Origin: Isoetes taiwanensis | Lineage: Eukaryota > Streptophyta > Lycopodiopsida > Isoetales > Isoetaceae | Assembly: GCA_021234155.1 (NCBI GenBank) | Contig: JAJEKV010000002.1 | Coordinates: 24,854,617-24,918,616 of the forward strand | DNA length: 64,000 bases | Direction of reading: 5' to 3' | Part shown: positions 10,447 to 21,035 of the stretch, piece after piece | Layout: every line of letters starts with the position of its first letter | Position numbering within the stretch: position 1 is the first letter of the stretch | Made by a program: the position numbers and the translations under genes | Notes under the pieces: generated by a model | Databases searched by the model: none | Seen by the model: the letters and a program-made list of their open reading frames with translations, nothing else | Told to the model about the DNA's origin: nothing

Positions 10447-11483
10447 TGGTTTGAGCAACTTGTTTGGTTTGCTGGTCTTGTTTCTATTTTGGAGTATTTT
10501 TTTATGCTTTTTTTGCAATGATCTGCATATAGAATGTTGTGGGCTTGCAACATGATTCCTCCTCTCTAGTTTCATTCCGATTGGAGCGTTGGCTGGAGTG
10601 GTTCTTCCTTTGTTCTATAGCCCGATTTTTGCCAAACTTTTCCTTGGCAAGCCCAGGTTTTGAGGATATGGGAGGAATAGGTTTTGGAGCAAGAAATGGC
10701 CACTTTATAGGTATGCTTGGTTTTGCTGGAGCTTCATGGCCTTGGCTGGCAAAGTAGCCTACTATTTCAAACCTATTTAGGTCAAAATCGAGCCGGATTG
10801 AAGTGCATTCAGGTTGGATTCAAGGCTGCGTGCATGCTTCTGATCGGATTCAATCATTGTTCAATCAGGTAAGATAACCGAGTTCTTGCGTGCTCGATGG
10901 GGGGCCTAGTAAGGCCGTTGCAGCCTAGGTTTTTTGGCATGCGCTATTATACTTGGTTGCTTGGACAATGGTTTTGAGGGCTTAAACAATTGGCTTACAT
11001 TGCTATTCATTGCACCATTAGTCTGTACAAGAGTTTTTTGGGAAGAAAATGGGTTGACCATGGATGTGAAAGATTCCATGGAACCTTTTATAATCTATAA
11101 GGGTCCCAAATTGCCTATAAAAACATTTACAATAAAGAAAGTGATATCACTTTAGAAAGCATGCGATATGTTTTTTTGGCTAGACATTTGGGCATACACA
11201 TGCAACAAGTTCTTGTGGCATGTTTTTGTGGCAGGACATTTGGGCATCCGGCAACCAAGCATCTTGGAAGAACATATCTCGGCATCTACCATATCTCATA
11301 ATATGTTTGTGTTTGGGGGAGATGGCGAAGAATCTTCAACTAAGCTTGAATTTTAGCTTTCCTTTATCTTGAAAAGTGGGAGTCTCGACCTAATTTTGTA
11401 ATAGTTGGGGGGTTTAGATTTGCTATTTTGGATTTTTTTTTTGCCAAAGCCGTATGTTATATGATATTAAATTTTGGGGGTAT
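10447..11483. other. Non-coding spacer
   Basis: AT/GT-rich, with only unconvincing short open frames. Nothing recognised. Confidence 0.5.
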
Positions 11484-11494
11484 TCTTGCACTGC

Positions 11495-11549
11495 GACTCG
11501 CATGAAACCAACAAAGCGCCCGGGCGGTTTGTTGGTTTCATGCGAGTCC
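11495..11549. repeat. Perfect 21-bp hairpin at the left end of the foldback
   Basis: gactcgcatgaaaccaacaaa is followed after a 12-nt GC-rich spacer by its reverse complement, giving a stable stem-loop at the element's left margin. Confidence 0.9.
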
Positions 11550-12507
11550 CATTCTAGAATCCCATCGATCCGAGACATCGGATCGCCATTCTAGAATGGG
11601 ACGAGCATGCATGTTTTGCATGCATGCGGGCGGCGCATGCCCGTTCTAGTTGGGAGTTCGCTATTTTAGGCGCGTTTCTGCATCAACGTCTCATCGGCGC
11701 TTCCTCTTCTCTCTCAGCAGTACCTATTTCTCTTTGAATTGTTTTCCAGGCAGGGGAGGGGCTTCTTCTTGCTTGGTTTGGCCAATTTGGCGTTTCTTTC
11801 ATGCTGTCCTTTTCCGGCCTTTAGCCTTCATCCTGTGACCTTCGTCCTCGATCCTAGTTTGTAAGGAAGTCCTTTGGTATTCGGGCGGTTTGTTGGTTTC
11901 ATGCGAGTCCCATTCTAGAATCCCATCGTCCGAGACATCCGGATCGCCATTCTAGAATGGGACGAGCATGCATATTTTGCATGCATGCGGTGGCGCATGC
12001 GGATTCACGGTTGGGAGTTAAGCTATTTTAAGCGTTTTACTGCATCAACGTCTCATGGGCTTCCTCTTCTCTCTCGGCAGCCTATTTCTCTTTGAACCCA
12101 CCCTCCCCCTTCTTTGTTTATTATGTTTGTCGTGGCATCGCGGCGTAATCAGCCCCTCCACTCACGGGAGGTTTGTTTTGTTTTGTTTTTGGTGTTGGTG
12201 ATGTGCGGTCTGGGTTGGCGGCGGTATCTGTTTTGACTTCTCCATTCCGATAGGTAGGTTTTGGGGCGATTTCTCTCGCCTTGCGTTTGTCTAAGCCCCT
12301 TGCTTGAAGGTTTATCACTAGGGTTTTCCTCGAAAACCCGAAGGGCAGGAGGTTTTTTAATCCCGGTGATAAGCTTTCGGTACACCAACCAAACATCTGT
12401 TAGCATTTGTATTTTGGGGTCCAAATGATAATTGGATTTTCCTTTTATTGTTAGGTGGGTTAAGTTGCGTGCGGCTACCCACTATCCCTACATTGTAGAA
12501 AATCTGC

Positions 12508-12553
12508 GAGATGAATGAGAAGCCTATCTATCGCGGGGCTTCTCATTCATCTC
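12508..12553. repeat. Central hairpin of the foldback
   Basis: gagatgaatgagaagcc (12508-12524) and its exact reverse complement (12537-12553) enclose 12 nt. This is the symmetry centre of the 2-kb inverted structure. Confidence 0.9.
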
Positions 12554-13445
12554 CGGCGATTTTCAATATTGAATAGTGGGTAACCGCATTACATGCAACT
12601 ACCCACTAACAATAAAGGGAAAAAATCCAATTATCATTTGGACCCCAAAAATACAAATGCTAACGATGTTTGGTTATGTACCGCCGAAAGCTTATCACCG
12701 GATTAAAAACCTCGGCCTTGTCGGGTTTTCGAGGAAAACCCTAGTGATAAACCTTCAAAGAAGGGGCTTAGACAAACGCAAGGGCAGAAATCGCCTCCCA
12801 AAACCCACCAACAATGGAGAAGTCGAAACAGACCGCCGCCAACCCTGCACCGCACATCACCAACACCAAAAACAAAACAAAACAAACCTCCCGCAGTGGA
12901 GGGGTTGGATTACGCTGCGCACGCGACAAAACATAATAAACAAAGAAGGGGGGAGGGTGGGTTCAAAGAGAAATAGGTACCGGGCTGAGAGAGAAGAGGA
13001 AGCTACCGATGAGACGCTGATGCGTAAAACCGCCCTAAAATAGCTTAACTCCCAACTGTAACGCATGCGCCCGCATGCATGCATGTAAATGATGCTCGCC
13101 CCATTCTAGAATGGCGATCCGATGTCTCGGATCGATGGGATTCTAGAATGGGACTCGCATGAAACCAACAAACCGCCCGAATACCAAAGGACTTCCTTAC
13201 AAACTAGGATCGAGGACGAAGGTCACAGGACGAAGGCTAAAGGCCGGAAAAGGACAGCAAGAAAGAAACGCCAAATTGGCCAAAACAGGCAGGAAGAAGC
13301 CCCTCCCCTGTCTGGGAAACAATTCAAAGAGAATAAGGTACTGCTGAGAGAAGAGGAAGCGCCGATAAAACGTCGATGAAGAATTCCGCAATAAGTAGCA
13401 AACGCCCAACCTGACGAACGGCCCAAAACGCATGCAATGCATGCA

Positions 13446-13510
13446 TGCGACGCATGCAATGCATGCATGCTCGTCTTGAGCAAGAATGCCGATTCGCTAC
13501 GCGAATCGAC
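13446..13510. repeat. GCATGC repeats and right-end palindrome
   Basis: Two copies of gcaatgcatgcatgc are followed by gattcgctacgcgaatc (13492-13508), a near-perfect palindrome. They mark the right margin of the foldback; their role is unknown. Confidence 0.75.
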
Positions 13511-13515
13511 GACAT

Positions 13516-14328
13516 TCTTATATGCAGGGTATTTTTAGAGTTTTAACATAGCGAATGCATTGCAATTTGCATTTAGGCAATGGTTTGAAAAATTGAAGAT
13601 GGTGAATGCATGGTGAACATGGTAAATACATGGTCATTTTTGTTGTGGCAAATACGTGGTCATTTTTTGTTGTGGCGGGTAGTTAGGATTTTTTAGCAAC
13701 TTTTGTGTGGGCGTCCAAATTTATTTTCTTCTCCTTTTCCAAATCTATTGAGACACATTCAAATCTGGAACCAAACATTCAGATTTGTGGCCGAATTAGC
13801 TTCATCTGGCTATGGCTTTACAGTAAGTTGGATTTCCCTAGTCGGACTAGCTTCATTCGGCTCTAGCTTCGAGTTACAACAAGGTATCTTCAAGTTCTAG
13901 TAAGCTTTATAGTTTTGCAGATGGTGCTTCAAATCAATAAGACGGAGTTTTTGCCTAAGTTTTTGAAATTCAAGGCCAAATTTCTTGCTCTAATGTTTGT
14001 TTTTGGGGCATTGATCTTCGGGCCCAAGATGCCTCAGGACAAAGGGTTGGGATTCTGTGGTTTGGACAAAGAAGGTGCTTACTATAAATAAGGCAACAAG
14101 TTTAACTAACTGGAGACATATATTATAAGTTGCTATATCGCTTGCTAACAAAGTGCAGGTGCCCCACTTTTGCACAAAGTATATCTTAACTTTAAAGTGT
14201 CGTGGTTTTCTGCAGCGTCTACTCAACTAATTTGGTATTTCAGAGCTACCACCAAACCATAAGCTCCTAGTTTTGAGCCTCCCAAGGCATTTGTCTGGTC
14301 AATGCATTGATTTGTTTTTACTAGAATG
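13516..14328. other. Non-coding spacer
   Basis: No gene recognised. A segment near 14010-14050 (ttcgggcccaagatgcctc) weakly resembles one near 21300, which suggests shared repeat ancestry outside the LTR-like pair. Confidence 0.45.
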
Positions 14329-14553
14329 TGATACGATCTTATCTTAAATACCTGAACAAACATAAAATCTTTACACAAATTAGTAGCTAAAGCCTTAATC
14401 AAAAGAGCTCTCCGCCCAACAGGGCCACTCAACTAGCAATATCGGTTGGAACATAAGGACAATAAGGCATATCTAACAACTTAGAATCAGATTTATGAGT
14501 GAAGGTGTAAAGCAATCTTCTTTCATCCCTTGTCACTCTTTCGGCCATTTCTC
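14329..14553 (-). mobile_element. LTR-like repeat, left copy (3' end of a minus-strand element)
   Basis: Begins TGATACGATCTTA and aligns with 20686 onward through ctaaagccttaatcaaaaga and on to a tcactctttcggccattt block. It lacks about 130 bp that the right copy has in its middle. In the minus orientation this is the downstream LTR and ends ...GATCGTATCA, the TG...CA type of terminus. Homology fades after about 14553. Confidence 0.7.
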
Positions 14554-14903
14554 CCTCATAGGGATGAACCAGAAGAAGTGCACCCTAGTTCGGAAACTAG
14601 ACTCTGAGACGGTTCCAGGAAAGTAAAAAATCACTCATTCGATCTTTGGTTGTTAGTTTTAGCTTCTATTTATAGGTGTCTCTATGACTTTAGCCTTGTT
14701 TGGCAACCTTTGCTTTTGCCTTTGTCTTTTGTTCCCAATCATAATATATACTATACTAACTCTATTTGATTTTGCCTAATCTATATGATTTGCCTAATGC
14801 ATAATCATATTATTCATTCCTCTGAGCTCATTTGTTAAATTCTTGAATGCAACTAACCTCAGTTGCATTGAATATAACTTTCAAGAACTCGCTAACATCA
14901 ACT

Positions 14904-15224
14904 TTAATATGAAGATTTTTTTTTTATATATATAAACGGTACATGACCTTCTTGTAGGCTCCACAATAGGCTAGATAGGTACTCAACCTCTTCTTTATCC
15001 CTGCAAGATGGTAAGATCCTCGCCCTTTTAGTTCTTCCAGTACTAGAGGGTGTGGCCTTCTTCCCACCTATTGAAGGTACTATGGGAAGGCAGTAACAGT
15101 TGTAAAGTTCACCAAGAAAATATTCTTCAAGGTCCTGAAGAACACAACCAAGAAAACACCTAAAAGAATAAGGTATATCGCTGTAAGAAAGCTCTAGACT
15201 GTATGCAAACTCCTGAATATCCAC
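14904..15224 (-). other. 106-codon open frame, possible retroelement remnant
   Basis: Minus-strand frame starting MDIQEFAYSLELSYSDIPYS and ending near a T10 run at 14916-14925, which reads as a short A tract on the minus strand. I recognise no family. Its position next to the LTR-like repeat makes retroelement origin plausible, but a chance frame is possible. Confidence 0.25.
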
Positions 15225-15359
15225 CTTCTTCTCCTACTAACAGTACTATAGGGGCTAACTTCCTCTTCCAGAAATGCACTCTGCTACCAAGAAGTCTTCA
15301 AAACTTATAATGAACCATTGACAACTTTATTATTCTGTTATAGCTACTTCCTAGTATGA

Positions 15360-15695
15360 TATACCACCTCCTCATGGCTTCCACCTTGATTCATGATTAC
15401 CATCTTCTCGTGGTTTCTGTAGAGCTCGTGTTTACCATCTGCTCATGGTTTTCACATTGGCTCTTTATTACCACCTACTTGTGGTATTTGTGTTCTACCA
15501 CCTACTCGTGGTTTTCATATATTTATGGTTGCCACCTACTCATGGGCCACTAATTCTTGATTACCACCTACTCGTGGATCAATTTAGTTCTTGGTTGCAC
15601 ACCTATCATGGACCAACTTAATTCTTGATTACACACCTATCGTAGATCAACTTAGTTCTTGGACTTAGTTCTTGTTTACCACCTACTCGTGGACA
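15360..15695 (+). repeat. ACCACCTACTCGTGG minisatellite, left array
   Basis: About ten degenerate units with the core accacctactcgtgg and linkers such as ttagttcttggtt. Spacing is irregular at about 30-40 bp. The same family and orientation recur at 20165-20340 near the other LTR-like repeat. Confidence 0.85.
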
Positions 15696-15769
15696 CTATA
15701 AGAGAATAAGTAATCTAAGTCACTAGTTTCATCATTTATTTGCTTAAAATTGCACATTCAAAATTTTTA

Positions 15770-16245
15770 GATTTTGATACAATAAGTGACGGTAGCTGTT
15801 GATGAAATCGCGTCATCTATATCGTCACTTATAGCATCACCAATAGCAACAATTGTAGAATCATATTTTATAGCATTGTAGTGGCATAATAGTATCATTT
15901 GTAGCATCATCTATAATATCATGCATTTTGTCCTTATGTTGCTATAAGTAGTGTCAGCTATAGGATCACATGTATTGCTATAATTAAATCATTCATGATG
16001 TCACCACAAGCGCTATAATAATGTCAGCTATAGCATCAATTGTATTGCTATAATTAAATGACTCATAATGTCAGCACGAGCATCATCCTTTGTATTATCC
16101 TTTCTAACATGATTAGTATCAAATGTAGCATCATTGACAATACCATATCTTATATCATGTGGAGGTTATGATTGTATCATTATTAACATCAAATATAATA
16201 CCATCTATAATACCACCTATAATACCATCTATAGGGCCAATTTAT
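15770..16245 (-). repeat. AT-rich degenerate array, left copy
   Basis: Quasi-repeats built from gctataat, tagcatca and gtcagctata. One clear 70-bp unit repeats at 15953 and 16023. Read on the minus strand it resembles the array at 19650-20110 (motif gatgatgctataaatgata), so the two arrays face opposite ways. Confidence 0.6.
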
Positions 16246-16830
16246 TTTATTTCTAAACTTACTAGTATCAATCTTAGTATCACAAGTCACACATAATTGC
16301 CTCATCTTCATAATCGTCCCATTTGGACCATTCATCAAAATTTATTCTAGAGGATATACTATATCCTCAAAGCGTAGTCATCGATTTGAAAAGAAGATGG
16401 GGCCAAACTGGCCTTTCCACGTTACCCTATGATTTTAGGGGCATGGTATCAAGGTCAACTATGAAGCCAAACAAAGGGAAAGATAATGACAGCAAAAAAA
16501 ATATTTATATTATTGAGAAAAATATTCATAATATTCATACAGATGCGAGATAGCGAACTCCCATTCCATTACACATATAGGCTGGAGCTGCAAGATTGAA
16601 AGTAGATGAAACACCAAACTAGACCATAGCCCAGTTCATAGCGCCCAGATGATAAAAGCAACTTCTCTTATCTCAGATAGGTTATAGATACACAGGAGAA
16701 ATTTAAACAAGTGGGCAAGGCAAACTAATGGCACCAGAACAATTTCCCTTCCTCAACTTTATGTATATATCATATGCAGGCAGCCCTGAAGCTCCATACT
16801 AAAACCTTTGGCTATTGGCTGTGGAATGGA

Positions 16831-18078
16831 TTAGGCCTCTTGTTGAGCTCTTATATCATTATATGAGTCTGATCTTGCACGCTCCATAATAGCATGGTCA
16901 TTCAAGACATAGTATGCTTCCATGTTAGCTGCAGCATAACAGAAAAAAATAAAACAATTTATAAGTAGATTGTTGACACAAAAACTAAGCTTCTAGTAAC
17001 AATGTACTGTCATTGTGAGATGAGTTCACCAGAACAAATAATGAGAGCTGGTGCTGTTAACATTATGCTGAAAAATCTTTCTGTCCAGCGGCCAACTGCC
17101 CACACAACAAGATAGAATTGTCATCAAGAAACTCTTAGTTAATAACTGCACCTTTTTTTTTAAATATCAATCACTACACATACCACTGGAAGAGTAGTTG
17201 CTACCCCTGCTATTGCCGCGGATCTGAGCCTTGCGATCAATCTCTCTACATAAAAACAAGAAACAAAGTACAAAAACATAAAAACAAGAACTCTCTGCAT
17301 AAAACAAAAACCAAATGACACAAAACAAAGCATAAAGATGAGAATGACATGCTGTTACATTGTCCCTTAGATATATCATCAACTCTTAAAAATTAAGATT
17401 AGTAAACAAAGAGACGTTTCAGATATCATACAATGGATCTGTATATGTTTCATAAGTTCTTCATTCTTGGCTAAAAATTGGAAACACTAAGATGTACACA
17501 GGCAGTAGAATAACATGAATATTGCAATAATACCAGTTGGCTGCAGCATGCGTGCTAGCTAATGAAGGTACCTTGGAAGATCAGAAGGCAAAAGAATGTC
17601 AATTAGAAGTCTGACTGTATATACGGTGGTGCTAGAAATGCCCTTCGTATCATCTTTGTGCTGCAAGAAGATACGGCCACCAATATCATAAAAGAGATGA
17701 AGCTGAATCAGCAAATGCAAATGAACCAAAGGCCTACTATGTAGATTCTCTGTTGCAGAATTAGAGTAGATGGTTGCAAAAATTTCTGAACCACTATTTA
17801 CAGATACAACAATTTCTTGGTTTCCTGTGCAAACACATTCATATCTACACCTAGAAAGATTCGGTGAACTCCCAACAAGGACGTTTACATTGAGGAAACC
17901 TCTGCTTTATTGGAATCCAATGAAGAAAATAAAAATGCACGAAACTTGCAAAATCTAGCGCCTACATTTGGGCACTGCCGAACTGCGTATCCCATAACAA
18001 CAATCAATGAAGCATGAAATCAAAGGCAGCATATCATACCTCATGTTTGTGATCTCTTGGGCACTTAGCAAGGGTCAT
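16831..18078 (-). CDS. Unrecognised small five-exon protein
   Basis: I do not recognise the family. Exons read leftward: 18078-18040, 17660-17572, 17245-17184, 17095-17030, 16928-16831. All introns are GT-AG, and phases match at each junction (0, 2, 1, 1), giving 117 residues and a TAA. The start ATG has an in-frame TAG 21 nt upstream (18099-18097). That TAG could instead be the end of an intron, in which case QGSDVW precedes the Met and a further 5' exon exists. Visible features: Cys/His-rich start (CPRDHKHEHK, 6-15), a hydrophobic-acidic block VRLLIDILLPSDLPR (29-43), a basic Ser/Gly stretch (48-63), a hydrophobic segment FFSIMLTAPALIICS (71-85) that may enter a membrane, and a charged polar tail. 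It lies within the LTR-bounded region between inverted AT-rich arrays. The model rests on frame and splice logic only. Confidence 0.5.
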
Positions 18079-18235
18079 CCAGACATCTGAACCCTGCTAC
18101 ACATGTGGCCCAGTCCGCCAAAAAACATTCGACACCTGCATTTCCTTAGCTTCGCTGAGCCTACTGTACGAAAAGAGAACAGGCATAGAACCCTAAAAAA
18201 TGTTGGTCGAAAACGATACACCATTTTCGGAAATA

Positions 18236-18900
18236 GGTAGGGAAAATTTAAAAAATGCCCTTAATATTACGGGATTAAATTTGAAGAAATTGGCAAATTG
18301 GCCTTATTATTGCAGAATACATTTAAAAATGATAGAGAACTGTCATTTGAGAGCTTTGTCCTCTGATAAAGCAAGAACATAGCAATCCTTCCCTTTGTGG
18401 CCCAAGTTAGGAAAGAACACAAAGCCAAATGTTAGCCTTTCTTGTGAATATCAAGCAATTGGTGAAGATTTGCTCCAAGTTCTTATGCCCCTATCTGGAC
18501 TTAATTTCGTCTTCCAAACCATCATAGACGGATGGACATTTGCCAAGTATTGGGTGCCGATCAGGTCTATTCAACATAGCATAAACTCTCAAACAGGTGC
18601 TTAAAACTTCCAATTTTCAAAGAACAAAACCGTAAGCGCAAATTTGAAGCAAGCAATCAAAACAATTTTGTACTTAGTTTAGTCAATCAATTACAACACC
18701 TAGATTTTTTAGAACCCACAATGGTTTGGATTTGGAAGCGGTAATGGGATTAGATCATATGAGTGGCGAAGGAATTCGTGATGCCGAAACTGGGGCGTTC
18801 GAATTAAGTTATGGGCTATTTTGCAATTTTTGTAAATACAAGGTCATTTTCACAAATATCTAAATATAAGGGCATTTTTAAAATTTTTCCAAATAGGTAT
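18236..18900. mobile_element. AT-rich MITE-like element
   Basis: The left segment at about 18240-18312 (containing aaaaaatgcccttaatatta) is the imperfect reverse complement of 18822-18893 (containing aagggcatttttaaaat). Outer ends contain aataggta and its counterpart. The interior shows no coding. It begins about 160 bp upstream of the small five-exon gene's start and may affect its promoter. Confidence 0.6.
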
Positions 18901-19649
18901 TGTGTCATAAAGGCTCTAGAAAATGGTTGGGATATCCAACAAAACTCACTTTTATTACGACGGCCTGAGACAAAGGCATGCCATGCCAGCCTAATGGGGA
19001 GTTAGAACGTGTGCTATGGTAGGCAGCTCTTTTAGCTTTTGTAGATCCCGCTCTTAAGACAATATTAGATAAGAATGAAAGTTGATGTCGAGAAGATTGC
19101 ATGGAAGCAATGATCACTGGATGAAGATGAACTGTATCTACAGGCAACACATTCGTGTTATCTCCTGGACATGGGGATTGCATATATGGAAAAGGCCATG
19201 GGTAATATGAAATTTCCTTTAGTTATTTTCTTGTTTTCTTATATATGGTTGGGGTATAAATTGAAGTTGGTTGCTTGGTGTTGGAGTTTGGAAAGCTATT
19301 CAAGAAAATAAAACTAAAATGGCCCTTAAGGACCTCCAACAGTCTTAACATACAGTCATGCAGATTTGACAACAGTCTAGAACACTTGTTTAAATTGTAT
19401 AAGCATGCCATCTATTTTACTCAACTTTACCTAAACTAAATCACCTAGTCTACTTATGTTCTTGGTATATTTTATGAAAGAACATGATTCTCTTTTGGGA
19501 CACGTGCCGTGATATAATTATAAACAGGAGAGACGCCCGTATACACCATTCTCTGTTCAATCCAGCCCCTTCCCCAGGCCTTATTAGTTGCTTTTTTATT
19601 TCTCACAAAAAAAGAAAGAAAAAAACTTCTTTCATAAACAACCACAATA
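18901..19649. other. Non-coding interior of the LTR-bounded region
   Basis: No gag, protease, reverse transcriptase or RNase H motif seen on either strand. Nothing else recognised. Confidence 0.5.
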
Positions 19650-20110
19650 CGCACAACGATATTATAAATGATATTACAATTGTCATAAGCATTAACATTT
19701 GTATTATCATTATCAAAATTACAATAAGTATTGATAATAAGAGTGATGTAAGTCGTGATGTTATCCATGATGCTATGATCGACACGTATAGTGTCATATG
19801 CTAACACTGATATAATATTGTCAATATGTGATATAATAAATGAAGGTATGGGTGATATTGTAACTGACGTAAGCTATAACACTTATATTGTCGTTAACAC
19901 CATTGGACTAATAAATGCTGGTAAAGTTGATGCAATATGTGATATTATTCATGACACTATTAGTAACATATATATTGTCATTAATTAGTGCTGATATAAT
20001 TGTTGACCAAATTTATGACGATATTGATGATGCTATAAATGATAGAATCTTGTCATTGGTAATGTCATTGTATCTTGAATATCATTATTTATATCACTTA
20101 ATATTATTTG
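19650..20110 (+). repeat. AT-rich degenerate array, right copy
   Basis: Imperfect repeats of gatattat, gatgctat and gtcatta-type words. On the plus strand it resembles the reverse complement of the array at 15770-16245. Confidence 0.55.
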
Positions 20111-20164
20111 AAATTTTAGGTGATATTAAAGTGATGAAAAATGGCTACCCTCTTGTAGTGGAAC

Positions 20165-20340
20165 CTATTTAGTTCTTGGTACCACCTATTCGTGGACCAA
20201 CTTAGTTCTTGGTTACCACCTACTCGTGGACCAATTTAACTTAAGGTCCCCACCTACTCGAGGGTCTCTTTCTGTTGTAATTACCACCTACTCGTCGATC
20301 ACATTAACTCGTGATTGCCACCTACTCGTGGATCACTAAA
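20165..20340 (+). repeat. ACCACCTACTCGTGG minisatellite, right array
   Basis: Five units with the core accacctactcgtgg and linker ttagttcttggt, in the same orientation as the array at 15360-15695. Confidence 0.85.
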
Positions 20341-20368
20341 TCAACAATATCCAATTTGAAGTTTGCTC

Positions 20369-20578
20369 TCAAGTATGACTTTGTTTGTAGAATTCTCGAA
20401 ACATTGGTTCCCTTTTCTCATATCGCCTCATAATCTCACGCATCTGACTCCCTACATTGTGCATATGTGTCTGCAAAACTATCACTATTTTAGTTAAAAC
20501 TCGAGAAATCATCCAAATTCTTGTTTCGTTGGAGTATTTCTCCTCTTCGTTGCTTTGTTGCATTCCAACATCTTTCAA
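20369..20578 (-). pseudogene. Gag-like leader ORF
   Basis: Minus-strand frame of 69 codons with a basic, Glu/Arg-rich end (MREIMRRYEKREPMFREFYK). It lies just downstream of the primer-binding site, where gag starts in LTR elements. It stops before the minisatellite and no capsid or zinc knuckle follows, so it is truncated. The gag assignment is by position; a chance ORF is possible. Confidence 0.35.
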
Positions 20579-20663
20579 AACTTTATAACTGCTTCATGAT
20601 CTAGAACGTCCATGGATGTTTATCATGGCAATGGTTCCACTACCCATAGTTCCAAAGAAAATT

Positions 20664-20680
20664 GAAACCACGCTCTGATA
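20664..20680 (-). promoter_or_regulatory. Met-tRNA primer-binding site
   Basis: On the minus strand, TATCAGAGCGTGGTTTC follows the LTR-like repeat after a few bases. TATCAGAGC is the hallmark of the initiator-Met tRNA primer site used by plant Copia and other LTR elements. This fixes the element's orientation. Confidence 0.75.
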
Positions 20681-20685
20681 ATATT

Positions 20686-21035
20686 TGATACGATCTTAGC
20701 ATGAACACCTGAACAAACATAAAACCTTTACGCAAATTAATAGCTAAAGCCTTAATCAAAAGAGCTCTCCACCCAACCGGGCTACTCATCTAGCAATATC
20801 ATGCTGGAACATAAAGACAATAAGGCTAATCTGACAATCACCATCAACTTGTAGCTCCTACCTCGAGCTCACGGTCCTTAATATGGAACGCCAAGAGTTA
20901 TGCTTACGAGTAATATTAGCTTACTGACAAGATCTACAGGAGCTCTAGGAAAAAGAGATTGGCTTTCTTAGAATCGGATTTAAGAGTGAAGGAGTGTTGA
21001 CCCCTTATCACTCTTTTGGCCATTTGTCCATTTTA
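20686..21035 (-). mobile_element. LTR-like repeat, right copy (5' end of the element)
   Basis: Starts TGATACGATCTTAG and matches the left copy at 14329 onward, with about 130 bp more in the middle (20840-20970). It directly abuts the primer-binding site, as a 5' LTR should. The outer end is not sharply defined. Confidence 0.7.

Larger units (their letters stand above)
11484..13515. mobile_element. Compound foldback element (nested long inverted repeats)
   Basis: The left half holds two tandem units of about 365 bp, each opening with gggcggtttgttggtttcat (11521 and 11882). The right half contains their reverse complements in mirrored order: outer unit near 13180-13480, inner unit near 13040-13180. 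The inner arms continue through a cttcctcttctctctc block and a ccaccctcccccttctt block to the centre near 12530. The fold covers about 2 kb. Each unit also carries small palindromes built on cattctagaatg and strings of gcatgc. Open frames inside look like read-through of repeats, and no transposase is present. Best described as a foldback or long-TIR non-autonomous transposon; superfamily and exact ends are not resolved, and no convincing target duplication was found. Confidence 0.75.

Noticed and set aside
12576-13043. 155-codon plus-strand open frame
   Set aside because: It lies entirely in the right arm of the foldback element, and its translation is a low-complexity reading of inverted repeats with frames open on the other strand as well.
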